A DNA stretch of 64,000 nt from an uncultured Candidatus Nitrosopumilus sp. (GTDB lineage: Archaea > Thermoproteota > Nitrososphaeria > Nitrososphaerales > Nitrosopumilaceae), in the NCBI GenBank assembly GCA_951812645.1, contig CATOSM010000001.1, forward strand, positions 599,560 to 663,559. Direction: 5' to 3'. The number at the start of each line of letters is the position of its first letter. Positions within the stretch are counted from its first letter, which is position 1. Of this stretch, positions 34,432-44,378 are shown in pieces. The notes under the pieces are model-generated. The model was not told the origin of the DNA. It made no database searches and saw nothing but the letters and a program-made list of their open reading frames with translations. A program made the translations under genes and the position numbers.

Positions 34432-35764
34432 ATTTGGTCAGTTCGTCATCGGTGTTAATTGTGAGTTCTTTGTCATCCCATTTAGATTCAATAAGATATG
34501 CAATCCATGCCCTTACCTGGAAAGACATTTTTCTTGAAAGGGGCTCCAAGAACCCTTCAACGATGGTTCTCTCAGCTTCCTCATGGCTTAGACACCTACT
34601 TTTCAAATAGAACACTTGTTCTTCGTCAATTTGGGCAACAGAGGCAGAGTGAGTTGCCTTTACATCATTAGTGAAAATTTCCAATCCGGGAATTGCGTCG
34701 GATTTTGCATCCTTATCTAACAGAATTGAACGGCCAGACAAGAATGAGTTTGATTTTGCTGCATTTTCTTTGATTCTAATCATTCCCTTGAAAAGGGATT
34801 TTGATTTGTTTCTAAGAATAGATTTTTCGACGACTCTTCCTTCAGTCGCAGGGCTTTCATGGTTTACGTTTGTTTGAATGTCAAATGATTGCTCGTTGTT
34901 TCCAAAAATTACTTCAGAGTCATTGCATGATGCACCGGCACCATTAAGGAAGTAATCTATTCTGTATCTAGACAACATGGAGCCAAACAGTCCTGAATAC
35001 CAGTTTGCTCTGGCATCCCGAGCCAGATCAGTACGCCTTGTAGAAAATGCTACTGCATGTTGATCAATCATTTGTAGCGTTGTGACATCCAACTGGGCGT
35101 TTGCCCCAAGGTTGGTGTTGATTAATTCCAAGTATGCCTGTTGAGTTTGAATGCAAGGAGAGTATAATTCCTGGACAATTGTAGCCTTGCTACCTTCATC
35201 TGCAAATATCACATTTCTAGAGATTGTTGAATGCCCGTCTTCGGACATGCAAATCATAAAATGAATTGGTTTGTCTATGACCAAATTGCGAGGAATGTGA
35301 ATGAATATTCCAGAGTTAAAGGCAGCATTGTTTAATGCGGTAAACTTGTCATCTTTGGCATTTGAGGCCTCTAGTGCTTTTTTTACTAATTCAGGGTTAT
35401 TTTCGATGGCATCAGAAAGGGAAGAAATTGCCAATCCCTTTGATTTCAAGTCTTCAGGAAGATTGATTCTGTGGATGTTTGTTCCAATCTGAATGATGCA
35501 AATTTCATTTTCCAATTCGCCCAATCTTTTTGTAAGAAAACCAGGAATTGTCTCAGCAGTGGATGTGGAAAGAGACACCTTTTCAGGATCCATCTTTTTT
35601 GCATCAGTGTATTTATTGTAAAGGGGGGACATCTCAATTGGAAGACTGTCATAGACGGACAGTGAATTCTTTCTGTAATCTTTTAACCAATCAGGCTCAT
35701 TTCTAGAAGATGAGATTTCGTCAACGGTGGCTGTATTGAGTTTTGAAAGAATTTCTTGAGACAT
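34364..35764 (-). CDS. sufD: Fe-S cluster assembly protein SufD
   Basis: 466 residues of the SufB/SufD beta-helix family. It has GIFIHIPRNLVIDKPIHFMI, and the C-terminal core KATHSASVAQIDEEQVFYLK with SRCLSHEEAERTIVEGFLEP. It is less conserved than SufB and lacks the SufB catalytic Cys context, which is why it is called SufD. It forms the SufBC2D scaffold with SufB and the distant SufC. It starts 24 bases after the sufB stop. Confidence 0.88.
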   Translation of the reverse strand: MSQEILSKLNTATVDEISSSRNEPDWLKDYRKNSLSVYDSLPIEMSPLYNKYTDAKKMDPEKVSLSTSTAETIPGFLTKRLGELENEICIIQIGTNIHRINLPEDLKSKGLAISSLSDAIENNPELVKKALEASNAKDDKFTALNNAAFNSGIFIHIPRNLVIDKPIHFMICMSEDGHSTISRNVIFADEGSKATIVQELYSPCIQTQQAYLELINTNLGANAQLDVTTLQMIDQHAVAFSTRRTDLARDARANWYSGLFGSMLSRYRIDYFLNGAGASCNDSEVIFGNNEQSFDIQTNVNHESPATEGRVVEKSILRNKSKSLFKGMIRIKENAAKSNSFLSGRSILLDKDAKSDAIPGLEIFTNDVKATHSASVAQIDEEQVFYLKSRCLSHEEAERTIVEGFLEPLSRKMSFQVRAWIAYLIESKWDDKELTINTDDELTKFVEIEETRYNEDSEIEQHYKYR

Positions 35765-35788
35765 GGTTTTTCAGAGCGGTTTGGGGTC

Positions 35789-37189
35789 TTATCCCACTGA
35801 ATCATCCATTTCGAGTTTGATGAGCCTGTTTAGTTCGACAGCATACTCCATCGGTAATTCTTTTGTGAATGGCTCCATAAAGCCATTGACAATTAAAGAC
35901 AATGCCTCTTCCTCGCTAAACCCCCTGCTCATAAGATAGAAGATCTGTTCATCGCCAATTTTTCCAACTGTTGCTTCGTGGGTAATTGTTGCGTCTTCCT
36001 GATTAATTTCCATGTAAGGATATGTGTCAGTTTTTGATGTATCGTCTAAGAGTAATGCGTCGCATCTTACAGTGGATTTTACGCCAGTGGCACCTTTTGC
36101 CACGTTTAGCATCCCTCTGTAGGTTGAACGTCCATCCAGCCTGCTTACGGACTTTGACGTAACTTTGGAAGTCGTGTTTGGCGCAAGATGAACCATCTTT
36201 GCCCCCGTATCCTGATGTTGCCCTTTGCCTGCAAAGGCAATGGACAGCGTTTCACCATAGGCTCTTTCGCCCATGAGGTATACGCCGGGATATTTCATGG
36301 TCAATTTGCTGCCAATGTTTCCATCAATCCATTCTACTGTTGCGCCTTCATATGCATAAGCACGCTTGGTTACAAGGTTGTAAACGTCGGCACTCCAGTT
36401 CTGGATTGTCGTGTATCTTAGTTTTGCATCCTTGTGTGCAACTAGCTCCACAACTGCAGAGTGTAGCGATTCAGAAGAGTAGACAGGGGCAGTACAGCCT
36501 TCAATGTAATGTACTTCTGCACCCTCATCGACAATGATCAGTGTTCTTTCAAACTGACCGATGTTTTCGGCATTAATTCTAAAGTATGCCTGTAGAGGCA
36601 TGTCAACTTTGACACCGGGTGGAACATAGATGAATGAGCCGCCACTCCATACGGCACTGTTTAATGCGGCAAATTTGTTATCCTCAGGAGGAATGATTTT
36701 GCCAAAGTATTTTTTGAAAAGCTCCGGATGCTCATGCAATGCTGCATCGGTATCCAAAAAGAGAACGCCCTGCTTTGCCAAGTCTTCTCTAAGGCTGTGG
36801 TATACCACCTCAGATTCGTATTGTGCGCCGACGCCTGCCAGGAATTTCTTTTCAGCTTCAGGAATTCCCAATTTGTCAAAAGTGTTTTTGACATTTTCTG
36901 GAACGTCGTCCCAGTTCTTTTCAACCTTGTCAGATGCTTTTGCATAATAGTAGATGTTTTGGAAATCAATCACACTGAGATCCCCACCCCAAGTTGGCAT
37001 TGGTTTTTTCATAAAGGTTTCAAAAGAACGCAGTCTGAAATCAAGCATCCAATCTGGCTCGTTTTTCATTTTACTAATGCTAATTACGGTTTCCTTAGAC
37101 AGGCCTTTCTTGCCAAGGTGGACATACAGTTCTGTAGAGTCCTTAAAATCATATTTTGAATAATCCATATCCAGATTTTCAGCAGTCAT
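35789..37189 (-). CDS. sufB: Fe-S cluster assembly protein SufB
   Basis: About 466 residues. [60 protein letters not shown] and [20 protein letters not shown] are highly conserved SufB segments. It is the main scaffold subunit. The frame runs up to TTG 37195, but ATG 37189 ([10 protein letters not shown]) is 24-25 bases after a good TATA box. It heads the suf operon. Confidence 0.93.
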   Translation of the reverse strand: MTAENLDMDYSKYDFKDSTELYVHLGKKGLSKETVISISKMKNEPDWMLDFRLRSFETFMKKPMPTWGGDLSVIDFQNIYYYAKASDKVEKNWDDVPENVKNTFDKLGIPEAEKKFLAGVGAQYESEVVYHSLREDLAKQGVLFLDTDAALHEHPELFKKYFGKIIPPEDNKFAALNSAVWSGGSFIYVPPGVKVDMPLQAYFRINAENIGQFERTLIIVDEGAEVHYIEGCTAPVYSSESLHSAVVELVAHKDAKLRYTTIQNWSADVYNLVTKRAYAYEGATVEWIDGNIGSKLTMKYPGVYLMGERAYGETLSIAFAGKGQHQDTGAKMVHLAPNTTSKVTSKSVSRLDGRSTYRGMLNVAKGATGVKSTVRCDALLLDDTSKTDTYPYMEINQEDATITHEATVGKIGDEQIFYLMSRGFSEEEALSLIVNGFMEPFTKELPMEYAVELNRLIKLEMDDSVG

Positions 37190-37209
37190 GCTCAAAATAA
37201 CCCCGTTAT

Positions 37210-37217
37210 ATTATAAA
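37210..37217 (-). promoter_or_regulatory. TATA box of the suf operon
   Basis: On the minus strand TTTATAAT lies 24-25 bases before ATG 37189. It separates the suf unit from the hem operon that ends at 37267 on the same strand. Confidence 0.6.
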
Positions 37218-37266
37218 TACATGAGGAAAAATAGGCAGAGCTAAATAGCTTCAGCTAAACGTCCCA

Positions 37267-38064
37267 CTAGGCAGTCAGGGCATTCTTCATAGAGGCAAAG
37301 GCACCAGCAACGGTGTGAACTTCTGCGACAGTGTTTTTGACTTTGAATTTTTTTAATTCGTCAGATGTGAGCTGCCCAATGGAAACCACAGACAGTTTTG
37401 TGAGATGATCAAGTAGATCGCTGATTTCGTAATCCTTTGACATAATCTCAAAAAAACCCCGTACGGATGACGCACTAGTGAAAATAACACCGTCTACTTT
37501 ATGCTGAGAGAACAGTTCACGAAAGCCATTCCATTGAGTTGTATCCCTAAATGCACATACGTCATACAGATGAATCTCAACCACATTGATTCCAATCTTA
37601 TTTAGCAATTCTTTCAAAAAAGAATTCGAGGCGCCGCTACGAGGAATGATTACTTTTTTTCCGACTGCGCGGATTTGAGAGAACTCTTCGCCGACGCCGA
37701 CTGAGGAATTGTTTTCGGGCTCATAGTTTACTTTAATCCCACAGGTATTCAAAGTTGCAGTGGTTTTAGGACCAACGGACATTACCATGGTGTTTGCAAC
37801 TGCCAACTGTAATTTCTCAAAATTTCCGGTGTTTCTTGCAGTATCAAAGAGAACTTTTACAGCCTTTGAGCTGAGAAATACAGAATAATCAGGACTTTCA
37901 GATTCAACCAAACTCAGAAAATCATCGACGATTTTCTCACCCCTGCTTACAAGCTCTATTGTAGGTAAAGTAACGGGAGTTGCCTTGTGTTCTCGGGCAA
38001 GAGAAATGAATTCGGATGCATCGTCTTTGGAACGAGTAATGGCTATGGTTTTTCCATCAAGCAT
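37267..38064 (-). CDS. hemD: Uroporphyrinogen-III synthase
   Basis: Two-lobed, poorly conserved enzyme that closes the tetrapyrrole ring with inversion of ring D. TIAITRSKDDASEFISLARE at the start, FLSSKAVKVLF and VDGVIFTSASSVRGFFEIM in the middle match the family, and the length (265) fits. ATG 38064 overlaps the cobA stop as TAATG. A TTG at 38073 is in frame but less likely. It is the last gene of the hemL-hemC-cobA-hemD unit. Confidence 0.85.
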   Translation of the reverse strand: MLDGKTIAITRSKDDASEFISLAREHKATPVTLPTIELVSRGEKIVDDFLSLVESESPDYSVFLSSKAVKVLFDTARNTGNFEKLQLAVANTMVMSVGPKTTATLNTCGIKVNYEPENNSSVGVGEEFSQIRAVGKKVIIPRSGASNSFLKELLNKIGINVVEIHLYDVCAFRDTTQWNGFRELFSQHKVDGVIFTSASSVRGFFEIMSKDYEISDLLDHLTKLSVVSIGQLTSDELKKFKVKNTVAEVHTVAGAFASMKNALTA

Positions 38065-38804
38065 TATTTCCAACCCACGGTATCGGATAAATCAACGACG
38101 TTTCCAATTATGATGTTTGTAGGGGGGACTATTTTATTTTCTTTAACTTTTTTAGCAATATCAGTCACATTTCCTTTGATCATTTTTTGCTTAGGCGTAG
38201 TACCGTTTTGAATCACGGCTACAGGAGTCTTCTTATCCATACCCCCGGCAACGAGCTGCTTACAGATAACGTCAATTCTGGAGAGACCCATCATGATTAC
38301 GATGGTATCAACTGATTTTGCAAGGTTTTTCCATCTGACAGCTTCCTTTTTCTTTTCAGGATCTTCATGACCTGTAACAAAGGCTACTGATGATGCATGT
38401 CTTCTGTGAGTCAGTGGAATTCCAGCATATGTTGCAGAGCCAATTCCAGAAGTGATTCCCGGTACAATTTCATATTTTACTTTATTTTCTTTTAGAAACT
38501 CTGCCTCCTCTCCACCACGTCCAAAGATGATCGGATCACCGCCCTTTAGCCGTACCACGTTTTTTTTAGATTTTGCATACCGTACCATCAAATCATTCGT
38601 AGTGTTTTGATGTGCAGTATCATCGCCCACTGCACGGCCGACATAGACTTTTTCGGCCTTTTCAGGGATCATGGAAATTATTTTTTTGCTTACCAGCCTG
38701 TCATACAAGACAACATCGGCCTTTTCTAATAATTCAACTGCACGTAATGTGATTAGCCTGCTGTCTCCAGGGCCTGCACCGACAAGATACACTTTTCCGG
38801 TCAT
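38064..38804 (-). CDS. cobA: Uroporphyrinogen-III C-methyltransferase
   Basis: SAM-dependent methylation at C2 and C7, giving precorrin-2. VYLVGAGPGDSRLITLRAVE is the SAM-binding N-terminus, VVRLKGGDPIIFGRGGEEAE the conserved GGDP loop, and YEIVPGITSGIGSATYAGIPLT follows. Length 246 is typical of the stand-alone enzyme. Its product goes to the dehydrogenase at 22.6 kb. It overlaps hemC as ATGA. Confidence 0.93.
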   Translation of the reverse strand: MTGKVYLVGAGPGDSRLITLRAVELLEKADVVLYDRLVSKKIISMIPEKAEKVYVGRAVGDDTAHQNTTNDLMVRYAKSKKNVVRLKGGDPIIFGRGGEEAEFLKENKVKYEIVPGITSGIGSATYAGIPLTHRRHASSVAFVTGHEDPEKKKEAVRWKNLAKSVDTIVIMMGLSRIDVICKQLVAGGMDKKTPVAVIQNGTTPKQKMIKGNVTDIAKKVKENKIVPPTNIIIGNVVDLSDTVGWK

Positions 38805-39736
38805 GTCTTATTCCATTCCCCTACTTTTTCCCTCCAATTTAATGCAAGATCATTTACTCCTTTAGCACGTAGCTCCTCCCCAACACTTTTGCCCAAGGAT
38901 TTAGGATCCTCTTTTGTCCCACACCTACTTACCTGAAGAGATTGCTTTCCATCGACAGAGAAAGCAAAGACAGTCAAAGTCATCTCCGAGCCGTCGGACT
39001 TGGCATATGCGCCTAAGGGAAATCGACATCCAGAATCAAGATAGTCAGACAGGGAGCGTTCAGCCTCAATTTCCAGTCGGGAATCAGCATCTTCGATTCT
39101 CTTTAGCATTGAAATGGTTTTAGAGTCATCAGCTCTGGCAACGATTGCAATGGCACCCTGACCGGGAGAGGGTGAGAAATCATCTACGGATAATGGGGTG
39201 TACTTTACATCAGATCCCAATCTGGAGATGCCAGCTTGTGCAAGAACTATTGCGTCATAGTTATCACCAGATGCTTTTCGGATACGGGTTTCAATGTTGC
39301 CCCGTATTGGTTTTACAGCAACGTCAGGTCTTTTTCTTGATACCTGTACTGCTCTGCGTAAAGAACTGGTGCCAATTACAGAGCCAGCTTTGATGTCATC
39401 CAATGTAGAACCGTCTGAAGAGATGAATACGTCATTTACTGCCTCTCGCTTTGGAACAGATGCGATGATCAAGTTTTCGTCCAATTCGGATGGGACATCC
39501 TTGAGACTGTGTACCGCAAAATCCACTTCCTTTCGGGCAACTGCCCTATCAATTTCTTTTTCAAAAATTCCTTTTTGATCTATCGTAAATAATGGCCGTG
39601 TATCAATGTCACCCTTTGTGGTGATTGGTTTGATTTCATAATCACAGTCAGGATTTACTTTTTTTAATTCGGATATCACCCAACTGGTTTGTGCCACAGA
39701 TAGTCGGCTGCCTCTAGCGCCTACAACATGCTTCAA
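38801..39736 (-). CDS. hemC: Hydroxymethylbilane synthase
   Basis: Porphobilinogen deaminase. GARGSRLSVAQTSWVI, ALSLKDVPSE-like HSLKDVPSELDE, GTSSLRRAVQ and RGNIETRIRK bind substrate, and DSGCRFPLGAYA holds the dipyrromethane-cofactor Cys near 236. 311 residues, normal length. Overlaps both neighbours by four bases. Confidence 0.93.
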   Translation of the reverse strand: MKHVVGARGSRLSVAQTSWVISELKKVNPDCDYEIKPITTKGDIDTRPLFTIDQKGIFEKEIDRAVARKEVDFAVHSLKDVPSELDENLIIASVPKREAVNDVFISSDGSTLDDIKAGSVIGTSSLRRAVQVSRKRPDVAVKPIRGNIETRIRKASGDNYDAIVLAQAGISRLGSDVKYTPLSVDDFSPSPGQGAIAIVARADDSKTISMLKRIEDADSRLEIEAERSLSDYLDSGCRFPLGAYAKSDGSEMTLTVFAFSVDGKQSLQVSRCGTKEDPKSLGKSVGEELRAKGVNDLALNWREKVGEWNKT

Positions 39737-41010
39737 TTTTTCACCGATTTTAATGCCAAATGGTAGGCATCAAGTGTTTTGTTTAGATCAGATTGTGTAT
39801 GAGCGTCAGAAAGAAAAACCACCTCAAATTGGGAGGGTGCAATGAAAATTTTGTTCTTCAGCAAAGTTCGAAACAGTTTTTGAAATTTCTCTGCATTTGC
39901 ATTTTTAGATGTTTGATAGTCCACCACGGGCTTGTCGGTAAAGAAAATTTGGAGCATTGAGGCCGTAGAATTGACTTGGTGGGGTATTTTCATGTCTGCT
40001 GCCACATCATCCAAGGCAGTGGAGAACAAAAGGTTGAATCTTTCAAGTTTGGAGTAGAGTTTGTTTTTGATTTTGTCAATTGTCTTAATTGAACTGATTG
40101 CGGCGCTAACAGAGATCGGATTTCCAGCAAATGTACTTGCCTGGTAAACTCTGCCTCCGGGAGAAAGTAAATCCATAATCTCTTTTTTGCCACCAACCGC
40201 AGATATGGTAAAGCCGCTACCGAGAGCTTTGGCCACTGTGGTGATGTCAGGTTCTATTCCAAAATGTTCTTGGGCCCCACCGGGTGCAACTCTGAAACCG
40301 GTTACAACCTCATCAAAGATTAACGGAATGTCGTTTTCCTTAGTTATTTTTCTCAAATCGGAAAGAAAGCCCTTTTCAGGCAAGATCAATCCCATGTTTG
40401 CAGGGATAGGCTCTACGATAACCCCTGCAATGTCTTTGTTTTTTCGGATTGTTTTTTGTAAATCCTCCATATCGTTATACCCTACAACCAGCGTGTTTTT
40501 TGAAACCTCGTCTAAACCGCCATCGGACACGGATATGCCATTATGTGCAGAACCGGAACCTGCTTTTACCAGAACAGAGTCATGCGCGCCATGATAACAG
40601 CCTTCAAATTTTATTATTTTTTTCTTTTTTGTAAATCCACGAGCTAGTCTAATGGCAGTCATTGTGGCCTCGCCGCCCGTATTCATTAATCGAACTTTTT
40701 CAACAGATGGAAAATTTCCAATGATTAATTTTGAGAGTTCGGTTTCAGATTCAGTAGGGGTACAGTAAAGAGTTCCTTTTGAGAGCTGTTTTGATACAGA
40801 AGATATGATTTCTTTTCGCCGATGCCCTAAAAGCAAGGCGCCATAACCATTGCAAAAATCAATGTATCGGGTATTGCCTGCATCCCAAATGTATGCACCG
40901 TTTGCTTTTTTTGTAAAGAAAGGATAGGGCTCAAAATATCTAACAGGGCTGTTAACGCCTGAAGGAATCATTTTTTTTGCAGTATTGAACAATTTCCTGG
41001 ATTCGGACAT
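39733..41010 (-). CDS. hemL: Glutamate-1-semialdehyde 2,1-aminomutase
   Basis: PLP enzyme forming 5-aminolevulinate from the HemA product. Landmarks: IPSGVNSPVRYFEPYPFF at the start, RLMNTGGEATMTAIRLARG, FEGCYHGAHDSVLVKAGSG, PLIFDEVVTGFR, and the PLP lysine in TVAKALGSGFTISAVGG. 425 residues. First gene of the four-gene hem operon; a weak AATAATAA lies about 26 bases upstream of the ATG. It flanks the decayed integrase region on its other side. Confidence 0.93.
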   Translation of the reverse strand: MSESRKLFNTAKKMIPSGVNSPVRYFEPYPFFTKKANGAYIWDAGNTRYIDFCNGYGALLLGHRRKEIISSVSKQLSKGTLYCTPTESETELSKLIIGNFPSVEKVRLMNTGGEATMTAIRLARGFTKKKKIIKFEGCYHGAHDSVLVKAGSGSAHNGISVSDGGLDEVSKNTLVVGYNDMEDLQKTIRKNKDIAGVIVEPIPANMGLILPEKGFLSDLRKITKENDIPLIFDEVVTGFRVAPGGAQEHFGIEPDITTVAKALGSGFTISAVGGKKEIMDLLSPGGRVYQASTFAGNPISVSAAISSIKTIDKIKNKLYSKLERFNLLFSTALDDVAADMKIPHQVNSTASMLQIFFTDKPVVDYQTSKNANAEKFQKLFRTLLKNKIFIAPSQFEVVFLSDAHTQSDLNKTLDAYHLALKSVKN

Positions 41011-41095
41011 CAGTTAGAGGTATTTTGGGTCATTATTATTCGTAATAGGGGAAAGAAAAGCACTGCTTACACAATAACTCTCCGGGATCAAAATC

Positions 41096-42040
41096 ATGCC
41101 AGTAAACCACATTGGCACATTATTGACTCGCGAAGGGTTTTTTGACAAGGCCTACCAGAAAGGCAAGTCAAGGGCATATGAGAGACCAACAAAGTCCGCA
41201 CCAAGCAACCCAGATATTTTTTGCACGGACAAGGACGGTTTAGAGACTGACAGGATTATTCTAGATTTGAAAGAAGGGACTGATGAAACAGGTGATACGA
41301 GTTTTGAAATTGTTGCAGGACTTTGTAAACTGGCTGGCAGAAGATCATATGGAGCTATCCACCAAGAGCAGTCAGCCAATTAAAAAAAAGGTTCCACAGC
41401 CAATCAGAAACTATGTTAGCCGAGCTAGAAAATGCGTGAAACCTTGTGGCGGAATAAAGATGTATAGAGGACTTTGCAGATTCTGTCGTAATTCCTGCAG
41501 ATGAGAGTGGTAAGGGGCCAAAGCCGTTACTCAAGGAAGAATTAAAACCAATCATTGAAGACATCACAGACCCTAGACGTAGAACCGCGGTAATGTTCAT
41601 GAAAGACACAAGAGCAAGAATACCAGGAACATTACCAGTAAAGAAGAAATATTTTGATTTAACAGCTGATCCTATTACTGTAATATTGCCAAAGGCTATC
41701 GTTAAAGTAGAAACAAAGAAACGAACATTATTCATAACAAGAGAAACTGCGCCAGGAATCAGACAGGTGTTAAGAAATCTCGAAGATGATGACTTTGTAT
41801 TCAGAGACAGCCCCAACTAAGACACTGCAAGAAGCGACGAAGGGAGAAACTGGAATGGTTTGATGAAGAAACTTGGATTTACAGACAGATATCCAAGTGG
41901 TCACGAAAGCATTCACAGTACAGGCTCATTTAACATGACTGCGCTGGAAGAATCTACTAAAGATCCTGATTATGCGCATCGGTATAACGGTATGGACATA
42001 TCTTTGTATCCTAGCGAACGTAAGATGGTGGTGCACCAAT
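41096..42040 (+). pseudogene. Tyrosine recombinase/integrase of archaeal type, multiply frameshifted
   Basis: Pieces in different frames add up to one archaeal integrase. They run from 41096 (REGFFDKAYQKGKSRAYERP, core-binding N-terminus) through about 41283-41460 (LQDFVNWLAEDHMELSTKSS) to 41500-41817 (KEELKPIIEDITDPRRR, FDLTADPITVILPKAIVKVE, RTLFITRETAPGIRQVLRNL). The last piece is 41860-42040 (LMKKLGFTDRYPSGHESIHS). At least three or four frame changes are needed. The C-terminal catalytic HxxR/Tyr box is degraded: the expected NIHSIR segment is truncated to ESIHSTGS, and no clear Tyr motif remains. It is dead and marks a former mobile element beside hemL. Confidence 0.75.
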
Positions 42041-42464
42041 AGTTTATCATAACAACGGTGTGTCAGAATTAGCAGGCATACATAAAGGCGGCGGATGTGT
42101 ATTTGGTGCACCATCTGAAAACCAAACCAAGTTGAACGTAAATGGAACAAGTATATCATTTGCAAACGGCGTTGCAGCAGTTAGTAATGCGATGAACAGT
42201 GTAAGTGCCCACTACTTTGTCATTGTGATTTTCAGAAATTTTTGAAATTAAAGTGTGTTAATTGTTTAGAGATTCACAAGGAGAATCAAAAAATATCTCG
42301 TTTAATTCGATGTGGTTTAACTGGTATCGAATGGAAGAATGACCCATCATATCTTTTTTATCAATTATTACTTCTTTTGATAAAACAGGATGATAAAGAT
42401 AGCAGGTGAATTCATTGTCACTTTCAGGCATGTGAAAAAACCCTAATTTATTAAAAACATTAAC
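42041..42464. other. Gap with decayed coding remnants
   Basis: Fragments such as ELAGIHKGGGCVFGAPSENQ (plus strand from 42060) and a Cys-rich frame ending at 42411 (KCVNCLEIHKENQK) look protein-like but lack starts or continuity. They are probably debris of the same former element as the integrase. No RNA gene or promoter identified. Confidence 0.35.
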
Positions 42465-43336
42465 AACTCATCCTAAAACCGATCATTTTGTAAATAATTC
42501 ATGACAATCGGGATCCAAGAATGACCCTGCTGACGTATCTTTCATGATTCACAAAGAAATGTCAGACATTCAATGGAACAGTTCTATCACATCTGCCAAA
42601 GCCTGCAAAAACTGGCAGGCCAGGATGCAATGACAGAAACACAATCAACGGAATTTTGTTTGTCCTAACAACAGGATGCAGGTGGGCAGACATGCCGGAC
42701 AGATACGGTTCAAAATCCACCGCACATCTGAGATTCTCAGAGCTGCAGCAAAAGGGAATATGGAAAAGGATTCTATCCAGTTCAATCAAATCTGCACACA
42801 GGCAGGGAAAAATCAGCCTGGAAAAAATTTTAGTTGATTCATCATCAGTTGCCGCCAAAAAAAGGGGGACAAAACAGGATATGACGGGTTCAGGAAGATC
42901 CTGGGCACAAAGATTCACGTTGCAGCAGACAGGACAGGACTGCCAATCCCAATCAGGGCCAGCCCTGCAAATGTCCATGACAGTACGAAATTCATTGGTG
43001 TGTCAGAAGACATCCCAGAACCTGCAGATGATGGTTTGATACGGCAGATCATCTCAGCGTATGCCGACAAGGGATACGATGCGGCATGCATCAGAAGATA
43101 TCTGAGATCCCATGGGATTGACCGTTGCATTCCATACAAAAGGAACTCGAGGAACGTTGCACAGAACAGGAATCAAAGACATCATGGCAAGACATGGTTT
43201 GTCGTAGAGCGGTTCCTTGCCTGGCTCAAGTGCGGGCTTCACGGGACGGCAGTCAGATACGAAGGGAACTGACAACCGTCTTGGATTTGTGCATCTGGCA
43301 TGCATCATGACGTATTGGAGGGTTTTAGGATAAGTT
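42465..43336 (+). mobile_element. IS5-family element, copy A (degenerate)
   Basis: 872 bases bounded by inverted repeats AACTCATCCTAAAACC and GGTTTTAGGATAAGTT. The transposase reads in pieces: GCRWADMPDRYGSKSTAHLR and VDSSSVAAKKRGTK (first ORF), then after an A7G5 run the second ORF with PEPADDGLIRQIISAYADKG and VVERFLAWLKCGLH. Several frame changes within the halves make it inactive. Closely related to copies D and E and fragment B. Confidence 0.82.
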
Positions 43337-43479
43337 CATCATCAAGTCTGGTATCGATGCTCGTCATGAAATCCTGTGCCCGTTGAGGAGTCCTTTCCGT
43401 CATGATATATATATGTACATGTTGTCTCGAGGCTTATAATGTTTGGCATTTCTCACAATCGGGAATCATATTTTGGTTT

Positions 43480-43755
43480 TTATTCCAAGGCATCTACGCG
43501 TTTTGACAGAACCTCTACTCCGTTTCCATTTGCCTGTACGATTTCCAATATCTGTGGCAACAGTTCGGTATCCTTTCTGATGTTGGAAATTTCATTGCCC
43601 AATCTATCCAGTTTACCGCAGTTTACGACGGTCTGTTTCTTCAGTTCCGCAACATCGTCTATCAGCTGACCGGATCTTTCCGTTTGCTTTCTCAGTTCCG
43701 CAACATCGTCTATCAGCCTCTTAGCCCATTCGGGAGGTGTCTTTTCCGTCATCAA
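43480..43755 (-). CDS. Short coiled-coil protein with internal repeat
   Basis: 91 residues, strongly helical and charged. The segment LIDDVAELRKQTERSGQ is followed at once by a second LIDDVAELKKQT, so a repeat of about 17 residues has been duplicated; the DNA repeat is visible at 43646-43720. The last third (LPQILEIVQANGNGVEVLSK) is also helical. It may be an oligomerising surface or regulatory protein; no family known. It starts 46 bases before the divergent TA-like pair. Confidence 0.5.
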   Translation of the reverse strand: MMTEKTPPEWAKRLIDDVAELRKQTERSGQLIDDVAELKKQTVVNCGKLDRLGNEISNIRKDTELLPQILEIVQANGNGVEVLSKRVDALE

Positions 43756-43866
43756 ATTAGGTATAAGTGATTTGTATTTTAATATTATTATTATTCAGGT
43801 CTCGAAGATTACACAGAACCTATTATGACAATACCTTTATGTAACATATGTCATATATTTTGTAAC

Positions 43867-44010
43867 ATGGCCACAACTCGGAAATGGACATTCTCTGAAG
43901 TGAAAGGTTTTTCAGAATGGGATAAAAAACGTAAGGACGGCAAGTTAGGTGCACCTGTGCGTTTTGAAACCGTAAATGAATTAGAGAGTTGGTTGCATGA
44001 GCAAAAATAA
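43867..44010 (+). CDS. Small protein, possible antitoxin-like partner
   Basis: 47 residues from ATG 43867, MATTRKWTFSEVKGFSEW ... ETVNELESWLHEQK; the frame opens earlier at 43825 but that part is unlike protein. It is basic in the first half and helical at the end, and its stop overlaps the next start (ATG 43997). Such overlap of two tiny genes is typical of toxin-antitoxin loci. No known family is recognised. Confidence 0.45.
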   Translation: MATTRKWTFSEVKGFSEWDKKRKDGKLGAPVRFETVNELESWLHEQK

Positions 44011-44211
44011 TAATTGGTCTATCCAAGTCTACCCTTTGTCTGCTTTTAAAACAGAATTTATTGATTTAAAACCTTTATCACAGAAAAAATAATCAAATTA
44101 TTAAATGAATTAGTTACATTTGTTGATCCTGAAGATCATGATTTCTCAATAGATTGTCCTAGCATACAAGGATTCAATCATGCTGTAAAATATATCCTAG
44201 ATGCCATTTGA
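43997..44211 (+). pseudogene. Small gene overlapping the previous one, frame broken in an A-run
   Basis: Translation starts MSKNNNWSIQVYPLSAFKTE and stops at 44092. Shifting back one base in the adjacent GAAAAAATAATC restores a frame that continues KIIKLLNELVTFVDPEDHDF to TGA 44211 and gives about 71 residues in total. The homopolymer position suggests an indel (or a programmed slip). With the upstream 47-residue gene it resembles a toxin-antitoxin pair. Confidence 0.4.
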
Positions 44212-44278
44212 TATTGTTAGTTGCATTAGACCGAATTGATAGTGGTGTGCAAATTGAACGAACAGCCACTCTTTATTC

Positions 44279-44296
44279 CTGTTCTGAATAGAACAG
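44279..44296. repeat. Perfect 18-base dyad
   Basis: CTGTTCT-GAAT-AGAACAG, seven-base arms around a four-base centre, followed by TTTT. Could fold as a terminator-like hairpin after the TA-like pair or be an operator. Confidence 0.4.
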
Positions 44297-44378
44297 TTTT
44301 GAATTAATGTAATCCATTTATTATCCCCTTTAATTCCATACCACAAGCTTCTAATGGTGTTTTGTTATGTAATGCATG

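Noticed and set aside
40187-40594. Plus-strand ORF of 135 residues
   Set aside because: Antisense to hemL; shadow caused by codon bias.
42183-42411. Cys-rich open frame ending KCVNCLEIHKENQ...DDKDSR
   Set aside because: No start codon in a sensible place and a stop just upstream; kept only as possible debris.
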